The notes below the pieces were generated by a model that was given only the letters and a program-made list of their open reading frames with translations, was not told the DNA's origin and ran no database searches. A stretch of DNA of 64,000 nucleotides from JACCTU01 sp963737405 (GTDB taxonomy: Bacteria > Actinomycetota > Thermoleophilia > Gaiellales > Gaiellaceae): contig CAVTSL010000014.1 of the NCBI GenBank assembly GCA_963737405.1, forward strand, positions 62,001 through 126,000, written 5' to 3'. This document shows positions 28,029 through 37,401 of this stretch, piece after piece. A program made the position numbers and the translations under genes. The number at the start of each line of letters is the position of its first letter. Positions within the stretch are counted from its first letter, which is position 1.

Positions 28029-29254
28029 CCGCGCCTGCCGCCGCGGTGCGGCCGACCTGGCTCGATCGTCTGCCGCGCGGAAACCGTGCCGTTGCGTGGG
28101 TCGGCGTGCTGCTCGGGCTGTTCGCGTTCTTCGTGGCCCTGCCGCCGATCGGGGCGCGCTCACCCGTCTGGCCCCTTCTGTTCGGACTGCTCGGCCTCTT
28201 CGCGGGCGCCTGGACCGTCTCGCGGGGCGTCGGCCGCCTCGCATGGTTCGCGATCGTGCTCTCGATCCTCGGAGTCGGCCTCGGGTACACCGCGACGCTC
28301 TCCGGCGCGGCGAAGCTCGACAGCGTCGTCGTCTGGTCGGCGCTTCTCGCCGCGACCCTTCGCTACGCGACGCCGCTGACGTTCGCGGCGATCGGCGGCA
28401 TGTTCAGCGAGCGCTCCGGCGTCGTGAACATCGGCCTCGAGGGGATGATGCTGATGGGCGCGTTCTTCGCGATCCTCGCGGCCGACAAGCTCAACTCGTG
28501 GTGGGCCGGCCTCGCGGCGGCGCTCGTCGCCGGCGGGTTGACCGCGCTCATCCACGCGTTCGTCTCGATCAGCCTTCGGGCCGACCAGATCGTGAGCGGC
28601 ACGGCGATCAACTTCCTGGCGCTCGGCGTCACCGGGTACTTCTTCATCGACGTCTACGGCGACCAGGGCACGCCCGGAGAGGGCATCCCGCGCATCCCGG
28701 ACGTGAACATCGGCTTCCTCGGCTCGATCCCCGTCGTCGGCAACTTCCTCGAGGACGTCTTCGGCCACCTGAACCTGATGGTGTGGCTGAGCTTCGTGCT
28801 GATCATCGTGTCGTACTTCGTCATGTTCCGATCGCCGATCGGGCTCCGCCTGCGCTCCGTCGGCGAGCATCCGCGCGCGGCGGACACCGTCGGCATCTCG
28901 GTCTACGCGACGCGCTACGCGGCGGTCGTCGTGTCAGGGATGCTCGCGGCGCTCGGCGGCGCGTACCTCTCGATCGGCTTCCTCGGCTCCTTCAACGAGA
29001 ACATGACCGCGGGACGGGGGTTCATCGCGCTCGCCGCGCTCATCTTCGGCAACTGGAGGCCGTTCGGTGCGTTCGGGGCGGCACTCCTCTTCGGCTTCTC
29101 GAGCGCGCTCGCGCAGCGCCTGCCGGCGTACTCGGACTCCGGCGCCGTCCTCTTCCAGGCGCTTCCGTACGTGCTCACGTTGATCGCCGTCGCAGGGGTG
29201 ATCGGCCGGTCGATCCCGCCCGCTGCGATCGGGCGGCCCTACGTCAAGCAGTAG
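28025..29254 (+). CDS. ABC transporter permease, nucleoside type (second)
   Basis: A 409-residue partner permease with about ten TM helices. The block FSERSGVVNIGLEGMMLMGA and the later GAYLSIGFLGSFNENMTAGR are typical of the second permease of BMP/nucleoside importers. The N-terminal 100 residues carry two extra TM helices before the conserved core. The frame is open far upstream, but the real start is ATG 28025, within the stop of the first permease. Confidence 0.93.
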   Translation: MTAPAAAVRPTWLDRLPRGNRAVAWVGVLLGLFAFFVALPPIGARSPVWPLLFGLLGLFAGAWTVSRGVGRLAWFAIVLSILGVGLGYTATLSGAAKLDSVVVWSALLAATLRYATPLTFAAIGGMFSERSGVVNIGLEGMMLMGAFFAILAADKLNSWWAGLAAALVAGGLTALIHAFVSISLRADQIVSGTAINFLALGVTGYFFIDVYGDQGTPGEGIPRIPDVNIGFLGSIPVVGNFLEDVFGHLNLMVWLSFVLIIVSYFVMFRSPIGLRLRSVGEHPRAADTVGISVYATRYAAVVVSGMLAALGGAYLSIGFLGSFNENMTAGRGFIALAALIFGNWRPFGAFGAALLFGFSSALAQRLPAYSDSGAVLFQALPYVLTLIAVAGVIGRSIPPAAIGRPYVKQ

Positions 29255-29256
29255 GC

Positions 29257-29586
29257 ATGAGGAACGCGCCCGCTGTGTGGTCGGTCGTGCTCGGCGTGCT
29301 CGCGGTCGCGGCGCTCCCGGCGGCGATCTGGTACGTCGACCGCGACGTCACGATCGACCTGATCTGGGCGGGCGTCGGGATCCCGGTCGCGTTCGTGCTC
29401 GGCGCGGCGGCGATGATCCTCGCTCGCGCGGGGCGGAGGCGGGCGCAGCTGACGCTCGTCCGTCGGAGCGGCTCGACGACCGCGCGGGTCGGGCGGCTGC
29501 TGGGCCTGGCGGGGATCCTGCTGGCCGGCACGGGGACGATCTCCCTGGTCGTGTACGGGATCCTCACCTGGCGCGGACGCACGTAG
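29257..29586 (+). CDS. Small membrane protein after the ABC importer
   Basis: A 109-residue protein with three TM helices (SVVLGVLAVAALPAAIWYV, LIWAGVGIPVAFVLGAAAMI, LLGLAGILLAGTGTISLVVY) and a basic cytoplasmic loop. It begins 2 bp after the second permease and is surely cotranscribed. It does not belong to the core importer as known in other bacteria, and its function is unknown. Confidence 0.75.
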   Translation: MRNAPAVWSVVLGVLAVAALPAAIWYVDRDVTIDLIWAGVGIPVAFVLGAAAMILARAGRRRAQLTLVRRSGSTTARVGRLLGLAGILLAGTGTISLVVYGILTWRGRT

Positions 29587-29620
29587 GCACCTCAGCGGTT
29601 CGGCGCTACGATCCGTCCTC

Positions 29621-30316
29621 GTGTTCGAGATCGGCAACAGCCTCAGGGAGGCCCGCGTCCGTCAGAGCCTCGACCTGACCGACGTCGAGCGGGCGACCAA
29701 GATCCGCCCGAAGTACCTTCGCGCACTCGAGGACGAGCAGTTCGAGATCCTCCCCGCGCAGACGTACGTCAAGGGGTTCCTGAGCACGTATGCGGAGTTC
29801 CTCGGGCTCGACGGGCAGCTCTACGTCGACGAGTACAACTCGCGCTACGTCACGCGCGAGGAGGAGATGCCGTTCCGGCCGCGGCGGAGCACCGTCGGGC
29901 GACGCCGGAACCGCCGAGTCGAGTCGACCGTCGTGCTCGTCGCGCTCGCCGGCATCGCGGTCGTGTTCGCGCTCGTGATCGCGGCGTGGAAGTCCGGCGA
30001 CGACTCGCCCAACCGGCGCACGCCGGTCGCGGCGCCCGACCTCCGTTCGCCGGCCGAGGCGACGCTCGTCGTCCGAGCAACCCGGGGTGCGACGCGGATG
30101 GAGGTTCGTCGCGCGACGCAGCAGGGCCAGCTCGTCTGGTCGGGCACGGTCGGACACGGGCGCGAGCAGTCGTTCAAGCTCAAGGGGAAGCTCTGGATGT
30201 ACGTGCAGCGTCCGCTCGCGGTCGACCTCGTCGTCGCCGGTCGCACTGCACGGGCTCCGGCGCGGCTCCTGGTCGTGGACGCCTCGGGCGTCCGGCGCGC
30301 TCCCGCGGCGCGTTGA
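29621..30316 (+). CDS. RodZ-like HTH/TM protein
   Basis: A 231-residue bitopic protein. Residues 1-75 form the HTH_25 domain (LREARVRQSLDLTDVERATK, then KYLRALEDEQFEILPAQTYVKG) that in RodZ contacts MreB. A basic stretch (RPRRSTVGRRRNRR) precedes a single TM helix (TVVLVALAGIAVVFALVIAA), followed by an external beta domain like RodZ-C. It is therefore a cell-shape or membrane-linked regulator. The TTG of cinA overlaps its stop. Many actinobacterial relatives are annotated only as HTH-domain proteins, so I give no symbol. Confidence 0.8.
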   Translation: MFEIGNSLREARVRQSLDLTDVERATKIRPKYLRALEDEQFEILPAQTYVKGFLSTYAEFLGLDGQLYVDEYNSRYVTREEEMPFRPRRSTVGRRRNRRVESTVVLVALAGIAVVFALVIAAWKSGDDSPNRRTPVAAPDLRSPAEATLVVRATRGATRMEVRRATQQGQLVWSGTVGHGREQSFKLKGKLWMYVQRPLAVDLVVAGRTARAPARLLVVDASGVRRAPAAR

Positions 30317-31569
30317 CGCGTCCGCGGGCGCTCCTCGTCGTCACCGGCAGCGAGCTCGTCCGTGGAGAGCGGACCGATCTGAACGGCCCGTACCTCGCGC
30401 GCGAGGTGCTCTCCCGCGGCGTCGAGCCGGCGCGGATCACGCTCGTCGGCGACGGCGAGGAGGAGCTCGAGGCCGCGCTCCGCGAAGGGCTCGAGGCCGA
30501 CCTGCTGATCACGTCGGGCGGGCTCGGGCCGACGCACGACGACCGGACGGTCGAGCTGCTCGCGCGCGTGCTGGGACGGCCGCTCCGCGTCGACGAGGAC
30601 CTCCACGGGCAGATCGAGGGCGTCTCGCGCGCGGTCGCCGAGCGGCTCCGCCGCCCGTACGCCGACTTCGAGCCGGGCGTGCGCAAGCAGGCCTCGCTCC
30701 CGGAAGGTGCGAGCTCGGTCGGCCTCGCAGGAACGGCACCCGGGCTCGTCCTGGAGCAGAACGGGACGGCGGTGGTCGTCCTGCCGGGCCCCCCGGGCGA
30801 GCTGCGCCGGCTCTGGGCCTCGGCGCTCGAGTCCGACCCTGTGCGGCGGGTGCTCGAGCGGGCGCGACCTCCCGGACGGCGCGTCCTCCGCTTCTTCGGG
30901 GCGAGCGAGTCGGCGATCGCGCGAGCGCTCGAGGAGGCGGGCGGCGAGCGGCCCGGGGTGGAGGCGACGATCTGCGCGCGCGACTTCGAGATCCACGTCG
31001 ACCTCGTCGTCGATCCCGGCGCCGAGGCAGAGGCGGACGAGCTCGAGAGCGCGCTCGTCGCCCCGGTCGAGCGCTGGCTCTTCGCGCGGGACGAGCGCCC
31101 GATCGAGGAGCACGTGCTCGCACTCTGCCGCGCCCAGGGGCTCACGCTGGCGACGGCGGAGTCGTGCACGGGCGGGATGATCGCCGAGCGACTGACGAGC
31201 GTCCCGGGCTCGAGCGACGTCTTCCTGGGCGGGATCGTCGCGTACGCGAACGAGGTGAAGGTGCGCCACCTCGGCGTGCCGCCCGAGGTGCTCGAGGCGC
31301 ACGGCGCCGTCTCGCCCGAGGTCGCCGCGGCGATGGCCTCGGGCGCGCGCGAGCGGCTCGGCGCCGACGTCGCGATCGCGGACACCGGCGTCGCGGGGCC
31401 CGGCGGCGGCACCGACGAGAAGCCGGTCGGGCTCGTGTACGTCGGGGTCGAGACGCCTTCCGCGGCGCGGGTGATCGACTTCAACTACCCCGCCGACCGC
31501 CAGGCCGTTCGTGCGCGGGCCGCCGTCGCGGGGCTGCACCTCGTCCGGCGGCTCTTGGCACAGAGTTGA
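30313..31569 (+). CDS. cinA: CinA-family protein (MoaB-like domain plus nicotinamide-nucleotide amidase)
   Basis: Two domains: an N-terminal molybdopterin-binding-like domain (VTGSELVRGERTDLNG, TSGGLGPTHDDRT), and a C-terminal PncC-type NMN deamidase (AESCTGGMIAERLTSVPGSS, then ADTGVAGPGGGTDEKPVG). It recycles NMN arising from ligase and NAD turnover. The TTG start at 30313 overlaps the RodZ-like stop (TTGA), and the gene ends in the same way on thpR. The cinA-thpR-recA-recX order is common in Gram-positive bacteria. Confidence 0.93.
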   Translation: MTRPRALLVVTGSELVRGERTDLNGPYLAREVLSRGVEPARITLVGDGEEELEAALREGLEADLLITSGGLGPTHDDRTVELLARVLGRPLRVDEDLHGQIEGVSRAVAERLRRPYADFEPGVRKQASLPEGASSVGLAGTAPGLVLEQNGTAVVVLPGPPGELRRLWASALESDPVRRVLERARPPGRRVLRFFGASESAIARALEEAGGERPGVEATICARDFEIHVDLVVDPGAEAEADELESALVAPVERWLFARDERPIEEHVLALCRAQGLTLATAESCTGGMIAERLTSVPGSSDVFLGGIVAYANEVKVRHLGVPPEVLEAHGAVSPEVAAAMASGARERLGADVAIADTGVAGPGGGTDEKPVGLVYVGVETPSAARVIDFNYPADRQAVRARAAVAGLHLVRRLLAQS

Positions 31570-32132
31570 CACACGCGCGGGACACTCCTCCCGCTACCGT
31601 CGATCCGGATGCACGGCTTCGCCTCTTCTGCGCCCTCCGGCTGCCGGACGACGTCGTCGACGAGCTCGCCGCCTGGCAGCTCCGCGAGCTCCGCGGTGCC
31701 CGCGTCGTGCCGCCCGAGAACCTCCACGTCACCCTGGCCTTCCTCGGCTCGCGCCCAGCGCACGAGCTGGTGCCGATCGCCGGGGCGTTGCGCGACGCCG
31801 CACGAAGCGCCGAGCGGCCCGAGCTCGGGGTGCGCGAGTACCGCGAGACACGGAGCGTCGGCATGCTCGTCTGCGACGACCAGGGAGGCCATGCGACCGC
31901 CTTCGCCGACGATCTGTTCGGCCGGCTCGAGGCGCTCGGCGTCTACCGACGGGAGGGGAGGCCCTGGTTGCCCCACGTGACCGTGACTCGCTTCCGGGAG
32001 CGCCCACGGCTGCAGCCGCGACTGCCCGAGCTCGGGCCGTTCAGTCCGTCCGACGCGGCTGTTTACCTGTCCCGGCTGCGCCCATCCGGGGCACAGTACG
32101 AGCTCCTCGAAACGGCAGGGCTAGGAGGCTGA
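31566..32132 (+). CDS. thpR: RNA 2',3'-cyclic phosphodiesterase ThpR
   Basis: 2H phosphoesterase that opens 2',3'-cyclic phosphates on RNA ends. Two HxT motifs are visible: H54-V-T56 (NLHVTLAF) and H137-V-T139 (LPHVTVTR). The TTG start at 31566 overlaps the cinA stop. The 188-residue length is standard. It ends 2 bp before the recA start. Confidence 0.9.
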   Translation: MTHARDTPPATVDPDARLRLFCALRLPDDVVDELAAWQLRELRGARVVPPENLHVTLAFLGSRPAHELVPIAGALRDAARSAERPELGVREYRETRSVGMLVCDDQGGHATAFADDLFGRLEALGVYRREGRPWLPHVTVTRFRERPRLQPRLPELGPFSPSDAAVYLSRLRPSGAQYELLETAGLGG

Positions 32133-32134
32133 GA

Positions 32135-33199
32135 GTGGATCGCGAGCAGGCACTGGAAACCGCACTCGGGCAGATCGAGCGACAGTTCGGCAAGGGATCG
32201 GTCATGAAGATGAACGACCACGCGGCGGTGTCGATCGGCGCGATCTCGACGGGCTCGCTCGCGCTCGACCTCGCCCTCGGCATCGGCGGCCTTCCGCGCG
32301 GGCGGATCGTCGAGGTCTTCGGCCCGGAGTCGTCGGGGAAGACGACGCTCGTCTACCACGTGATCGCCGAGGCGCAGCGCCGCGGCGGCATCTGCGCCTT
32401 CATCGACGCGGAGCACTCGATGGACCCGACGTACGCGAAGCGGATCGGCGTCAACATCGACGACCTCCTCGTGTCCCAGCCCGACACCGGCGAGCAGGGG
32501 CTCGAGATCGCCGAGCTGCTCGTGCGCTCCGGGGCGCTCGACATCGTCGCCGTCGACTCGGTCGCGGCGCTCACGCCGAAGGCCGAGATCGAGGGCGAGA
32601 TGGGCGACAGCCACGTCGGTCTCCAGGCACGGCTGATGAGCCAGGCGCTCCGCAAGCTCGCCGGCACGCTCAACCGCACCGACACGATCTGCCTCTTCAC
32701 GAACCAGCTCCGCGAGAAGATCGGCGTCATGTTCGGCAACCCCGAGACGACGCCCGGCGGCCGCGCGCTCAAGTTCTACTCGTCGGTGCGGCTCGACATC
32801 CGCCGCATCGAGACGCTGAAGGAAGGCGTCGAGGCGTACGGCAACCGCGTGCGCGTGAAGGTCGTGAAGAACAAGGTCGCGCCGCCGTTCAAGCAGGCCG
32901 AGTTCGACATCATCTACGGCTCCGGGATCTCGTGGGAGGGCACCGTGCTCGACGCCGCCGTCGAGCGGAAGGTGATCACGAAGTCCGGCTCCTACTTCAG
33001 CTTCGACGAGGAGCGCCTCGGCCAGGGCCGCCAGAACGCCACGGCGTTCCTGCGCGAGCACCCCGACGTCACGCAGCGCATCCTGCTCTCGCTCCAGGCG
33101 CAGATCGGTCCCGAGCAGGTCGTCTCGGCGCGGCTCCTGCCGACGGCCGAGGTCGAGGCGGTCGCCGAGCCGGAGAAGGTCAAAGAGCCCGCGGCGTAG
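32135..33199 (+). CDS. recA: Recombinase RecA
   Basis: Strand-exchange ATPase and SOS coprotease. From GTG 32135 there are 354 residues: the N-terminal LGQIERQFGKGSVMKM, Walker A GPESSGKT at 63-70, and loop L2 (QLREKIGVMFGNPETTPGG). AGGAGG at 32123-32128 supports this start. Because the gene follows thpR by only 2 bp, I see no room for a LexA-type operator immediately upstream; SOS control, if any, would have to act further up the operon. Confidence 0.98.
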   Translation: MDREQALETALGQIERQFGKGSVMKMNDHAAVSIGAISTGSLALDLALGIGGLPRGRIVEVFGPESSGKTTLVYHVIAEAQRRGGICAFIDAEHSMDPTYAKRIGVNIDDLLVSQPDTGEQGLEIAELLVRSGALDIVAVDSVAALTPKAEIEGEMGDSHVGLQARLMSQALRKLAGTLNRTDTICLFTNQLREKIGVMFGNPETTPGGRALKFYSSVRLDIRRIETLKEGVEAYGNRVRVKVVKNKVAPPFKQAEFDIIYGSGISWEGTVLDAAVERKVITKSGSYFSFDEERLGQGRQNATAFLREHPDVTQRILLSLQAQIGPEQVVSARLLPTAEVEAVAEPEKVKEPAA

Positions 33200-33201
33200 G
33201 G

Positions 33202-33789
33202 ATGCCGGTCGTGAGCGCGCTCCGCGAGCTGCGGGGCGGCAAGGTCGCCGTCGAGCTCGACGGTGCGCGCTGGCGCACGATGCCGGCGGACGTCGTCGTC
33301 CGGTCGCGGCTCCGCGTGGGGGAGGAGCTCGAACGGGCACGGCTGCGCGAGCTCGCGCGCGAGCTCCGGCGGGCACGCGCCGTCGACACGGCGCTGCGGG
33401 CGGTCGCACGGCGCGAGCAGTCGGCGGCCGAGCTCGACCGCAGGCTCGAGCGCCGCGGTGTGACGCCCGCCCTTCGCGAGGAGACCGTCGGGCGGCTCGA
33501 GGCGGTCGGCCTCGTCGACGACGAGCGCTTCGCGCGACGGCTCGCCGAGTCCCTCGCCGAGCGAGGTCACGGCGACGAGGCGATCCGCTGGCGCCTCGAG
33601 CGCGACGGCGTCGCGGCCGAGACCGCGGCGGTAGCGCTCGGCGCGCTCGTCCCCGAGCTCGACCGTGCCCGGCTGATCGTCGCCGCTCGCGGAGCAGGGC
33701 CGCGCACGGCCCGGCAGCTCGCCCGCCGCGGCTTCGGCGAAGAGGCCGTCGAGGCGGCCCTCGGGCCGGTGATTGCGGACGCGCCCTGA
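33202..33789 (+). CDS. recX: Regulatory protein RecX
   Basis: Modulates RecA filaments. The 195-residue protein has three-helix RecX repeats (RREQSAAELDRRLERRGV, then VGLVDDERFARRLAESLAER, then GPRTARQLARRGFGEEAVEA). The N-terminal 60 residues (VSALRELRGGKVAVELDGAR) form the extra domain seen in longer RecX proteins. It starts 2 bp after recA. Confidence 0.9.
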   Translation: MPVVSALRELRGGKVAVELDGARWRTMPADVVVRSRLRVGEELERARLRELARELRRARAVDTALRAVARREQSAAELDRRLERRGVTPALREETVGRLEAVGLVDDERFARRLAESLAERGHGDEAIRWRLERDGVAAETAAVALGALVPELDRARLIVAARGAGPRTARQLARRGFGEEAVEAALGPVIADAP

Positions 33790-33929
33790 GGAGCGATAGA
33801 CTCCAGGGGCTTCATCCGACATTTTCCCTGCATATGCGCTTATTCCGAATTCTCCGAAACCGAGCATCCTCCGACGTTCGACCACGAGGCTCCACGAACC
33901 ACCCCGAGCGAACGAGCTGACGACACAGT

Positions 33930-33997
33930 GACGGCGGCGCGATAGCCGCCGGCGGACGCGGCATGCTCCTGCGTCCGCGAATTCGACAAGCCGTGCG
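33930..33997 (+). other. Leader-like stem-loops upstream of rny
   Basis: The 214-bp gap between recX and rny (33790-34003) is less GC-rich than its surroundings in its first half. Its 3' half has two short inverted repeats: GGCGGC/GCCGCC around the sequence GCGATA, and CGGACGC/GCGTCCG with an 11-nt loop. These would fold in the rny transcript leader. No known riboswitch consensus is recognised. Confidence 0.3.
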
Positions 33998-34003
33998 GCG
34001 ACG

Positions 34004-35575
34004 ATGCCGGGTGGGCGCCAAATCGACCCGCTCGAGGTGAGCATGCTCGTCGTCGCCGGTATCGCAATCGGGATCGTCGTCGGAGCGGTGGCGGCCGTGG
34101 TCACGATCGTGATGCTCGAGAAGAGCCGCCTCGGCGAGCTGCGGCGCCGAAGGACGCTCCTGATCAGCGAGGCCGAGCGGGAGGCCGACGCGATCCGCCG
34201 CGAGGCCCAGATCGAGACCCGTGAGCGTGAGCTGACGCTCCGCGCGCAGATCGAGGACGAGGTGCACACCCGCCGGGCGGAGATCGCGCAGACCGCGGAG
34301 CGGGTCGCGACGCTCGAGCAGGACCTCGACCGGAAGCTGACCGAGCTCTCGCGCCGCGAGCAGGGAGTCGCCGATCGCGAGACCGCGTCGAAGGAGCTCC
34401 ACGAGGAGCTGAAGCGCGCGAAGGAGAAGGAGCTGAAGGAGCTGGAGCGGGTCGCCGGGATGTCGCAGGTGGACGCCCGCGCCCACCTCCTCGACCGCTC
34501 CGAGGAGCTCGTCCGCCACGAGCTCGCGCGCCGCGTCCGCCAGCTCGACGAGGAGGCACGGGCGGAGTCCAAGCGCCGCGCGCGGAACCTCGTCGCCGAC
34601 GCGCTCCAACGCGTCGCCGCGAGCCACGCGGCCGAGACGACCGTCTCGATCGTCGAGCTTCCGAGCGACGACATGAAGGGCCGCATCATCGGCCGAGAGG
34701 GACGCAACATCCGCACGCTCGAGCACCTGACCGGCGTCGACTTCATCATCGACGACACGCCGCAGGCAGTCGTGCTCTCGTCCTTCGACGGCATCCGCCG
34801 CGAGATCGCGAAGCTCACGCTCCAGAAGCTGATCGAGGACGGACGGATCCACCCGGCGCGGATCGAGGAGACCTTCTACCAGTCGAAGGCCGAGCTCGAC
34901 GACCTCATACAGCAGGCCGGAGAGCAGGCGGTGTTCGAGGCCAACTGCGGCACCTTCCACCCGGAGCTCGTGAAGATCCTCGGCCGCCTGCGCTACCGGA
35001 CGAGCTACGGGCAGAACGTCCTCCGCCACACGCTCGAGGTCGTCCACCTCGCCGGCGTGATGGCGACCGAGCTCGAGGCCGGCGTGAAGACCGTCAAGCG
35101 GGCCGCCCTCCTCCACGACATCGGCAAGGCCATGACCCACGAGGTCGAGGGCTCGCACGCGCTCATCTCGGCGTCGCTCGCCCGGCGCTACAACGAGTCG
35201 CAGGGCGTCGTGCACGCGATCGAGGCGCACCACTACGAGGTGCAGCCGCAGACGGTCGAGGCGGTGCTCCTCATCTCGGCGGACGCGATCTCGGCGGCGC
35301 GCCCGGGTGCGCGCGGCGAGAGCCTCGAGCACTACATCAAGCGTCTCTCCGCGCTCGAGGGGCTCGCGGAGGCGCACGAGGGGGTCGAGCGCGTCTACGC
35401 CCTCCAGGCCGGCCGCGAGATCCGCGTGATCGTCAAGCCGAACGAGATCGACGACGACGCTGCGGTACTTCTCTCGCACGAGATCGCACGCGAGATCGAG
35501 GACAACCTCGAGTACCCCGGGCAGGTCAAGGTGACGGTGATCAGGGAGTCGCGCGCCATCGACGTCGCCCGTTAG
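34004..35575 (+). CDS. rny: Ribonuclease Y
   Basis: Membrane-anchored endoribonuclease. Order: N-terminal TM helix (MLVVAGIAIGIVVGAVAAVV), long coiled coil (about residues 45-200, Glu/Arg-rich), KH domain (DMKGRIIGREGRNIRTLE), HD domain (RAALLHDIGKAMTHEVEG) and the C-terminal domain ending in KVTVIRESRAIDVAR. ATG 34004 is the long form. ATG 34043, immediately before the TM helix and behind GAGGTGA, is an alternative start. Coexistence with RNase J fits Gram-positive mRNA decay. Confidence 0.94.
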   Translation: MPGGRQIDPLEVSMLVVAGIAIGIVVGAVAAVVTIVMLEKSRLGELRRRRTLLISEAEREADAIRREAQIETRERELTLRAQIEDEVHTRRAEIAQTAERVATLEQDLDRKLTELSRREQGVADRETASKELHEELKRAKEKELKELERVAGMSQVDARAHLLDRSEELVRHELARRVRQLDEEARAESKRRARNLVADALQRVAASHAAETTVSIVELPSDDMKGRIIGREGRNIRTLEHLTGVDFIIDDTPQAVVLSSFDGIRREIAKLTLQKLIEDGRIHPARIEETFYQSKAELDDLIQQAGEQAVFEANCGTFHPELVKILGRLRYRTSYGQNVLRHTLEVVHLAGVMATELEAGVKTVKRAALLHDIGKAMTHEVEGSHALISASLARRYNESQGVVHAIEAHHYEVQPQTVEAVLLISADAISAARPGARGESLEHYIKRLSALEGLAEAHEGVERVYALQAGREIRVIVKPNEIDDDAAVLLSHEIAREIEDNLEYPGQVKVTVIRESRAIDVAR

Positions 35576-35734
35576 CCGTCTCAGAAGCTTCGCTTCTTCG
35601 ACGGTGGTGAGCGCTCGAGACCCTGGAGTCGCTAGAGCGACTACAGAGTTGCCTTTACCCCTGACTACCTCCCAAGCGACAGTACGCTGGCCCAGGCGGC
35701 GGTCTCAACTTGCGCGGGATGCCCGCATGCGGTT

Positions 35735-36478
35735 TTACGGAGTGCACACGAGAATGGCGAGGCGCCTGGTCGCCACGAGCGGCCCGTCAAGGTCTGGCAG
35801 GAGATCGGCCATCTCGGCCGAGCGAGTGGCGGCGACATACTCGTAGGCCTCCTCCTGGCCGTGGAACGTGACGGTTCCGAAGACATTACGCTGCTCAACT
35901 TGGTTGAAGTGACGGCGGAGAGCGCCGCCGGCACTTTCGACGGTAAAGCCGCCACCTGGAGCGCCGATCTCGCCGACGAGCTCCCACACCTCCGCGAGAT
36001 TTCGTTCGCTGCTCGTCGCTGCGACAAGGCGTCCGTCTGGCCGTAGCACTCTGCGCAGCTCCTCTAAGGCCCGATCGAGGTCGGACGCGTGGTAGAGCAT
36101 CCACGCTGCCACCGCGCAGTCGAAACTTCCATCGCGAAACGGCAGGTCCACAACGTCGCCGATGAGTGCCTCGACTCCGCGAGCAGCTGTGAGCTCGACC
36201 ATGCGCGCGGACTGATCGAGCGCGATGACGTGCGCTGAGAGCTCGCGCGACATCCGCTCCGCGAGCTCCCCTCGTCCGCACCCGACCTCCAGCACGTCCC
36301 GTGGCTGCCGTTCGGCGACCGCGGCGAAGACGACGTCGTACGGGTCGGGTCCGGTCGCCGTCTCCTGTTTAGCCATGCGCGCGGCGTACCGCGTTTCGTC
36401 GGCGTATTCCTTCCGAACTCGTTCGGGATCGTTTAGCGAGTCCATCGCGTCGCGTAAGACGTAGCAAGAGCGGTTCAC
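35735..36478 (-). CDS. Class I SAM-dependent methyltransferase
   Basis: A 247-residue methyltransferase with motif I VLEVGCGRGE near residues 62-71, acidic motif II (VIALDQSARMVE) and the post-I/IV block LPFRDGSFDCAVAAWMLYHA. This UbiE/Methyltransf_11 type acts on small molecules; the substrate is unknown. It starts at GTG 36478, with a possible internal ATG at 36445. GC and codon bias are visibly lower than in flanking core genes, suggesting acquisition. It is a lone gene, convergent with rny across a 159-bp gap in which I see nothing distinct. Confidence 0.85.
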   Translation of the reverse strand: MNRSCYVLRDAMDSLNDPERVRKEYADETRYAARMAKQETATGPDPYDVVFAAVAERQPRDVLEVGCGRGELAERMSRELSAHVIALDQSARMVELTAARGVEALIGDVVDLPFRDGSFDCAVAAWMLYHASDLDRALEELRRVLRPDGRLVAATSSERNLAEVWELVGEIGAPGGGFTVESAGGALRRHFNQVEQRNVFGTVTFHGQEEAYEYVAATRSAEMADLLPDLDGPLVATRRLAILVCTP

Positions 36479-36562
36479 GACGTCTCAGACTCTACGGCCC
36501 TCTCAGGCTCAGAGCGGTTCCGCGTCAAGTGACATTCCCGAACACTGGCCCAGGTCTCAGTC

Positions 36563-37232
36563 CTAGGGCGTGAGCAGTTTCCAGTGCCCCTCGGAGACGA
36601 CCTCGACGGTACCGTCGACCACTTTGACGGCGGTCTCGTCGTCGATCGCGTACGCGGGGCCTGACAAGGCGGCCGCCCATTCTTCTGCGGTGGCCATCGT
36701 GTTCCACGGCAGGTCAGGGTTGTCGAGGTGCGGGAAGATCGAGAAGTCGACGATCCCTAGGGTGCGGTCGTCTGGCGCTGACGGCCACATCACGAAGTCG
36801 TCACCGATCCGCGGGGTCATCACCATGCTTCCGGCGCTCACCCCAACCCAGACCGTCTCGGGCAGCGTCGCCAGGAGGTCCGCCAAGTCCGCTCTGCCGC
36901 ATCCAGTAGCACAGGTACGTCGCATCGCCGCCCTCGACGAGCAGGACGTCCGTCTCTCGGAGCAGCGGGACCCAGCGCTCCGCGTCGAGGCTCGGCAGGG
37001 CGGTGAGCTCCAGCACTCCCATGGACTTCCAGCCCAGTCCGACCGTGGGAGTGCCAGGCTCCTGCCCGCTGATGCACCGCCACGCCTGGCGAGGGCCCGC
37101 CATGGGATGCCCGTACAACGCCGTGGGAATGCAGAGGGCGTCGCACTCGGCAATCGGCTTGCCCAGCAGCTCGACCAGTGCGTCGTGGATGCTCGCGTTC
37201 TTGATGCCAGCGGACGTAAGAAGAAGCTTCAA
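36563..37232 (-). CDS. Peptidase E-like (S51) family protein, with one frameshift
   Basis: Ser-dependent class I glutamine amidotransferase-like fold (dipeptidase E/cyanophycinase family). The nucleophile elbow GVSAGSM and the region DFSIFPHLDNPDLPWN are typical. From TTG 37232 (GGGAGG a few nt upstream), the N-terminal half (LKLLLTSAGIKNASIHDALV) ends in LRETDVLLVEGGDATYLCYW. Then an extra base near 36882-36884 shifts the frame and the C-terminal half (ADLLATLPETVWVGVSAGSM) continues to 36563. Without that base it is a 222-residue enzyme. It is preceded by copy 1 of a 52-bp element also found before the PPOX gene. Confidence 0.75.
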
Positions 37233-37273
37233 GTTGCCTCCCGAATTCGTTGGTGCAGGCGAGAACGTCCTGG

Positions 37274-37325
37274 GCTTACGGATCCGTACGCGGTACAGAC
37301 GGGGTGGCCAGCGAAAACTCATCGG
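37274..37325 (-). promoter_or_regulatory. 52-bp promoter-like repeat, copy 1
   Basis: Ungapped match to copy 2 at 37956-38007 (41 of 52 positions by eye). Read in gene direction (minus strand) it has GATGA(A/G)TTT, 14 nt, GTCT-N-TAC, then the palindrome TACGGATCCGTA (37277-37288). It ends 41 bp before the peptidase E-like start. Layout and spacing resemble a -35/-10 pair followed by an operator; an ECF-type sigma factor is an inference. Confidence 0.5.
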
Positions 37326-37401
37326 TTCCGGCCAGATCCAGCGTCAGTTCTTCAGGAAACACTCCAGCACCACTGGCGCACACGACTCGCCCAGGTCAGG
37401 G

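Noticed and set aside
37277..37288. TACGGATCCGTA palindrome as a simple restriction-type coincidence
   Set aside because: Chance is unlikely because the same 12-mer recurs at 37959-37970 inside a longer ungapped match at the same distance from a gene start; kept as part of a finding instead.
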